Shown one piece after another: positions 4,992 to 5,486 of a stretch of 5,486 nucleotides of DNA. The stretch is taken from contig JASLBS010000215.1 of NCBI GenBank assembly GCA_030146405.1, forward strand, positions 1 to 5,486, read 5' to 3'. Position numbers and translations under genes: made by a program. Source of the DNA: Arthrobacter sp. Its GTDB lineage: Bacteria > Actinomycetota > Actinomycetes > Actinomycetales > Micrococcaceae. Position 1 is the stretch's first letter, and the number at the start of each line of letters is the position of its first letter. The notes beneath the pieces were generated by a model. It worked only from the letters and a program-made list of their open reading frames with translations, searched no databases and was not told where the DNA came from.

Positions 4992-5486
4992 ATGTGGTTC
5001 GACTCCTGGGCACCCGTGCTGCGGGTCCTCATCGTAGGAACGGTGTCCTACGCGACCCTGGTGGGAGTGCTGAGGCTCTCCGGAAAGCGGACGCTGAGCC
5101 AGCTCAACGCCTTCGACTTCATCGTCACGGTTGCCCTCGGCTCCACGCTCGCCACGATCCTGCTCAGCTCCGACGTCCCCTATGCAGAGGGTCTCACGGC
5201 ACTGGGTCTCCTCGCGGGACTGCAGTTCCTGGTGGCGTGGGTGTGCTCACGCTGGCCTCGCGCGCGCAGCGCGATCACCTCGCAGCCCACCGCCCTCCTC
5301 GTGGACGGACACCTGCGGAAGGCAGCGTTACGCCGTCACCGCCTCACCGAGTCGGAGGTGCTGCAGGCCGTGCGCAGCACCGGATCGGGGGACATCTCCT
5401 CGATCGCGGCCGTCGTGCTGGAAACCGATGGAACCCTCAGTGTGATCTCCCGCGACACACTGGGTGACGGCTCCGCCCTCGGTGGG
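4992..5486 (+). CDS. DUF421 (YetF-like) membrane protein, 3' end outside window
   Basis: The frame is open from ATG 4992 to the right edge and gives 165 residues. Three hydrophobic segments (about 6-28, 42-60 and 65-85) are followed by a soluble domain, the layout of DUF421 (YetF/YcaP-like) proteins. Typical motifs are LSGKRTLSQLNAFDFIVTVA with LGS after the first segment, and then QPTALLVDGHLRKAALRRHR, LTESEVLQAVRSTG, DISSIAAVVLETDGTLSVI in the cytoplasmic domain. The function of the family is poorly known; some members are linked to spore or envelope stress traits in other bacteria. Only a weak AGGG (4983-4986) precedes the start, overlapping the stop of the upstream small open frame, which fits coupled translation. 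The last residues seen (LGDGSALGG) are near the usual end of the conserved part, so probably only a short tail is missing. Confidence 0.88.
   Translation, partial: MWFDSWAPVLRVLIVGTVSYATLVGVLRLSGKRTLSQLNAFDFIVTVALGSTLATILLSSDVPYAEGLTALGLLAGLQFLVAWVCSRWPRARSAITSQPTALLVDGHLRKAALRRHRLTESEVLQAVRSTGSGDISSIAAVVLETDGTLSVISRDTLGDGSALGG

Overview
The window is GC-rich, with strong G/C preference at third codon positions, GTG and TTG starts next to ATG, and protein types common in mycolic-acid actinobacteria. A Rhodococcus-like or related chromosome fits best. This is inferred from composition and gene content, not from a marker gene. I see no mobile element, RNA gene or CRISPR array.

Layout: (1) positions 3-260 (+) hold the C-terminal end of an amidase-signature enzyme. 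(2) 363-833 (+) is a small DEDDh (DnaQ-type) 3'-5' exonuclease. It keeps all catalytic residues but lacks about 40 residues usually found between its first and second exonuclease motifs. (3) Convergent with it, a three-gene minus-strand operon is read from 3981 down to 938: a secreted LolA-like protein, an ABC ATPase, and an ABC-2 permease with a TTG start that overlaps the ATPase gene. (4) A 296-base divergent intergenic region (3982-4277) contains nested inverted repeats. (5) On the plus strand follow a PGPGW-type membrane protein (4278-4772), a possible 33-residue small protein with a strong ribosome binding site (4883-4984), and a DUF421 (YetF-like) membrane protein that starts at 4992 and runs off the window end.

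The three minus-strand genes very likely form one unit. The ATPase and permease make an ABC-2 type exporter, and the exported LolA-fold protein is a candidate partner that handles a lipid or hydrophobic cargo outside the membrane. The plus-strand genes on the right are membrane proteins of poorly known function, and the short open frame just before the DUF421 gene is placed so that its translation could be coupled to that gene. The points most worth a second look are the shortened exonuclease, the small open frame, and the dyad symmetries in the two intergenic regions on the right.
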